From NCBI GenBank assembly GCA_934229785.1, contig CAKQEA010000009.1, forward strand, positions 17,325 to 81,324: a stretch of DNA of 64,000 bases. The letters run 5' to 3'. Position 1 is the first letter of the stretch; each line of letters begins with the position of its first letter. The position numbers were made by a program, and so were the translations under genes. Positions 62,423 to 64,000 of this stretch are shown piece by piece. The notes under the pieces were generated by a model. The model was not told the DNA's origin, searched no databases, and saw nothing but the letters and a program-made list of their open reading frames with translations. This stretch comes from an uncultured Anaeroplasmataceae bacterium (GTDB lineage: Bacteria > Bacillota_I > Bacilli_A > Acholeplasmatales > Anaeroplasmataceae).

Positions 62423-63079
62423 TTACTCCTTATTTTCATAAATAACAAATCCATTTTTATTTAACTTAATGTTATCACATTTATTTCCAGCAACATGCCA
62501 AATATATAAAGAGGCAACACTTCCATATGGTGATAATCTTTTTTTAATTTTTTCAAATTTATCCTTTGTTAATTCCTTATAATGATAAATCATTTTAATT
62601 CCTCTTTTAATAGCTAAATCATCATAGCTTAAAATATTTTTTCTTTGAAGAGAAAAAAGTAAAATCATCTCAGCAGTCCATTTCCCGATTCCCTTTAAGG
62701 TTGTTAGATATTTAATAGCATCCTCATCATTCATATTATTAATTAAATTAAGATCAAATTCGCCATTAACAATTTTACTTGCAAAATCCTTAATATAATA
62801 AACCTTTTTATAAGTTATACCACAAGACTTTATAGCCTCATCATCATAGCTTAGTAAATTTTGGGCAGTAATGACTTTTAGTTTATCATTTAATCTATTC
62901 CAAATAGTTTTTTGAGCTGATGAAGATATTTGTTGACCAATGATATGATGCAAAACAGACGCAAAAATATTATCATCACATTCTCTTTTGATAAAACCAA
63001 TTTTACTAATAATGTATTTCATCTTTTTATCCTTTGAGGAAATATAATTAATCATTTCTTCATCATAATTAAAATTCAT
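62423..63079 (-). CDS. alkA: DNA-3-methyladenine glycosylase (AlkA-type HhH-GPD)
   Basis: A 218-residue HhH-GPD glycosylase: VLHHIIGQQISSSAQKTIWN, the hairpin LTTLKGIGKWTAEMILLFSL and the catalytic Asp in ILSYDDLAIKRGIK. It lacks the N-terminal TBP-like domain of E. coli AlkA, like many Bacillota forms. It removes alkylated bases. I chose ATG 63079, with GAAGGTG upstream. Together with ogt it forms an alkylation-repair pair. Confidence 0.9.
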   Translation of the reverse strand: MNFNYDEEMINYISSKDKKMKYIISKIGFIKRECDDNIFASVLHHIIGQQISSSAQKTIWNRLNDKLKVITAQNLLSYDDEAIKSCGITYKKVYYIKDFASKIVNGEFDLNLINNMNDEDAIKYLTTLKGIGKWTAEMILLFSLQRKNILSYDDLAIKRGIKMIYHYKELTKDKFEKIKKRLSPYGSVASLYIWHVAGNKCDNIKLNKNGFVIYENKE

Positions 63080-63135
63080 ATAATTCACCTTCTCAAGCAA
63101 ATAATTTTATAAATAAGTATTACATAATGGTACAA

Positions 63136-63702
63136 TCAATTCCAATTAGATAAATATTTTTTTATTAAAAAAGAACAAAAATAAGGAAAAGTGTAAACAT
63201 TATTTACACTTTCAATATTAAAATCTCCTAATTTAATACCATGCTTTATATCTGAATAATTTTCATTTCTAATTAAAGGTTGAAGTGATTTTGACTTATT
63301 ACTATTAGACTTAACCTCAATTGGAATCAATTCACTCTTACTTCTAACTGAGAATTCTCCTTTTTAAAATAATAAAGTCCTAAGCCTTGTTTTACAAATG
63401 CCTCTGCAACAAAATTTTCATATAAGACTCCTTTATAAACTCCCATATTTTTATTTACTCTTAAATCCTCTTGAGCCTCATCATCAAGCAAAGAAACAAG
63501 CAATCCTGTATCAGGATAATATAATTTATATTTAGCTTCACAAGCATTTCCCTTTAACGGTAATTCTGGATACATTAAACAATTACACTTTAATATAACA
63601 CCAGCATCAATTAACCAATCTATACAGTCACTATATTCTCTTGAGCGTGCATTTTTATCAAGATTGTTAAACTGAAATTTCTTATTTTCTTTTTAAATAC
63701 AT
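63136..63702 (-). pseudogene. DUF4143 ATPase gene with internal deletion and frameshift
   Basis: The family starts MYLKRK, and ATG 63702 reads exactly MYLKRK then TAA, directly followed by KKFQFNNLDKNARSREYSDC from the C-terminal DUF4143 half. The whole P-loop AAA domain (about 200 codons) is gone. The rest (YPDTGLLVSLLDDEAQEDLR, VYKGVLYENFVAEAFVKQG) runs to a frame change at KKENSQLE, then IPIEVKSNSNKSKSLQPLIR to the natural end. These ATPases (toxin-antitoxin or defence-like, often multicopy) are of uncertain use. This copy is dead. Confidence 0.85.
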
Positions 63703-63722
63703 AATACCACCCTCACTACAAG

Positions 63723-63803
63723 TTTATCACAAAATAATAGGACATTAAACGAGCTTTATCACATTTTATGAGCGATTTTAATAATTTATATCACATTTTA
63801 TGA
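63723..63803. repeat. Three 32-bp-spaced TTTATCACATTTTATGA repeats
   Basis: Copies start at 63723 (TTTATCACAAAAT), 63755 (TTTATCACATTTTATGA) and 63787 (TATATCACATTTTATGA), exactly 32 bases apart, about three helical turns. They lie upstream of the DUF4143 pseudogene start and look like a regulatory array. Confidence 0.7.
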
Positions 63804-63876
63804 TAATCATTTCTAACATTATTTTTTTACACATAGCGTAAAGATTAAATATCCTTATATTTTAATAAATTTAAAA

Positions 63877-63908
63877 AAACTAATTGTAAATTAAAACAAT
63901 TAGTTTCA
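63877..63908. other. Perfect hairpin
   Basis: AAACTAATTG and CAATTAGTTT form a 10-base stem just before the terminator hairpin at 63925. Confidence 0.6.
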
Positions 63909-63924
63909 GACTGTTGACAAAATG

Positions 63925-63963
63925 GTACTTTTAGAAAGAAAATTTCTAAAAGTACTCTTTTTT
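63925..63963 (+). terminator. Plus-strand terminator without an upstream gene
   Basis: GTACTTTTAGAAA and TTTCTAAAAGTAC frame a short loop, followed by TCTTTTTTTG. The nearest plus-strand gene ends at 58550, so it may end a small RNA, serve a mobile-element remnant, or belong to a gene to the right. Confidence 0.55.
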
Positions 63964-64000
63964 GTTAATGTAAAAAGTATATATCACTAAAAATGCAATA

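Noticed and set aside
63723..63803. CRISPR array
   Set aside because: Only three partly matching short repeats, spacers of 15-19 bases and no cas genes. An operator array is the better reading.

Overview
The window is a low-GC (roughly 28-30% by eye) bacterial chromosome segment using the standard code: TGG encodes Trp, TGA is used as a stop, and the tRNA-Trp has a CCA anticodon. A Gram-positive PolC with built-in exonuclease, AGGAGG-type Shine-Dalgarno sites, lipoprotein signal peptides, a UPF0735 ACT protein, a DUF368 protein and a MocR-type regulator point to Bacillota, probably an uncultured gut lineage near Erysipelotrichales or the RF39-type Bacilli. The species cannot be named from the sequence alone.

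Layout. 1-4145: a minus-strand operon that joins nickel-handling proteins (a CooC-type ATPase, a CooT-type protein and a small HNxxH helical protein) to two 2-hydroxyacyl-CoA dehydratase-like subunits and their activator. This is the strongest candidate for an undescribed system. 4377-5864: two tandemly duplicated lipoproteins. 6114-7256: an Fe-dependent alcohol dehydrogenase. 7422-9596: a TPR-DUF4037 protein. 9657-13116: arginine to putrescine (speA-aguA-aguB). 13331-16495: a large secreted M60-like metallopeptidase. 16579-20031: a LysR/EamA divergent pair, a GNAT enzyme and a DUF368 transporter. 20046-23835: YqeY, membrane proteins, a CotD-like protein and a decayed gene. 23912-30222: polC, a membrane protein and a radical SAM protein. 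30248-31992: an island of small membrane genes and a broken gene, bounded by near-identical terminators. 32002-34287: an acyl carrier protein followed by a LeuRS paralogue that has lost its catalytic motifs. 34350-38178: the threonine operon (thrC-thrB-ACT regulator-hom). 38427-42225: a lipid kinase, an alanine racemase, a small membrane peptide, a lipoprotein and a diguanylate cyclase. 42320-48756: a beta-propeller protein, a HAD phosphatase, a WYL regulator, a MocR regulator and a membrane protein. 48886-49338: tRNA-His and tRNA-Trp. 49339-51230: sparsely coding DNA with one acetyltransferase. 51659-54773: the iron operon feoA-feoA-feoB plus a Cys-rich protein. 54826-61182: small and hypothetical proteins. 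61270-63079: an alkylation-repair cluster (alkA-ogt-ATC hydrolase). 63136-64000: a DUF4143 ATPase reduced to its two ends, with three 32-bp-spaced repeats upstream.

The genes describe an anaerobe living on host or plant material. It takes up ferrous iron, makes polyamines and threonine, displays secreted proteases and lipoproteins, and uses oxygen-sensitive Fe-S and nickel chemistry. At least three genes are visibly decaying, and several recent duplications are present.
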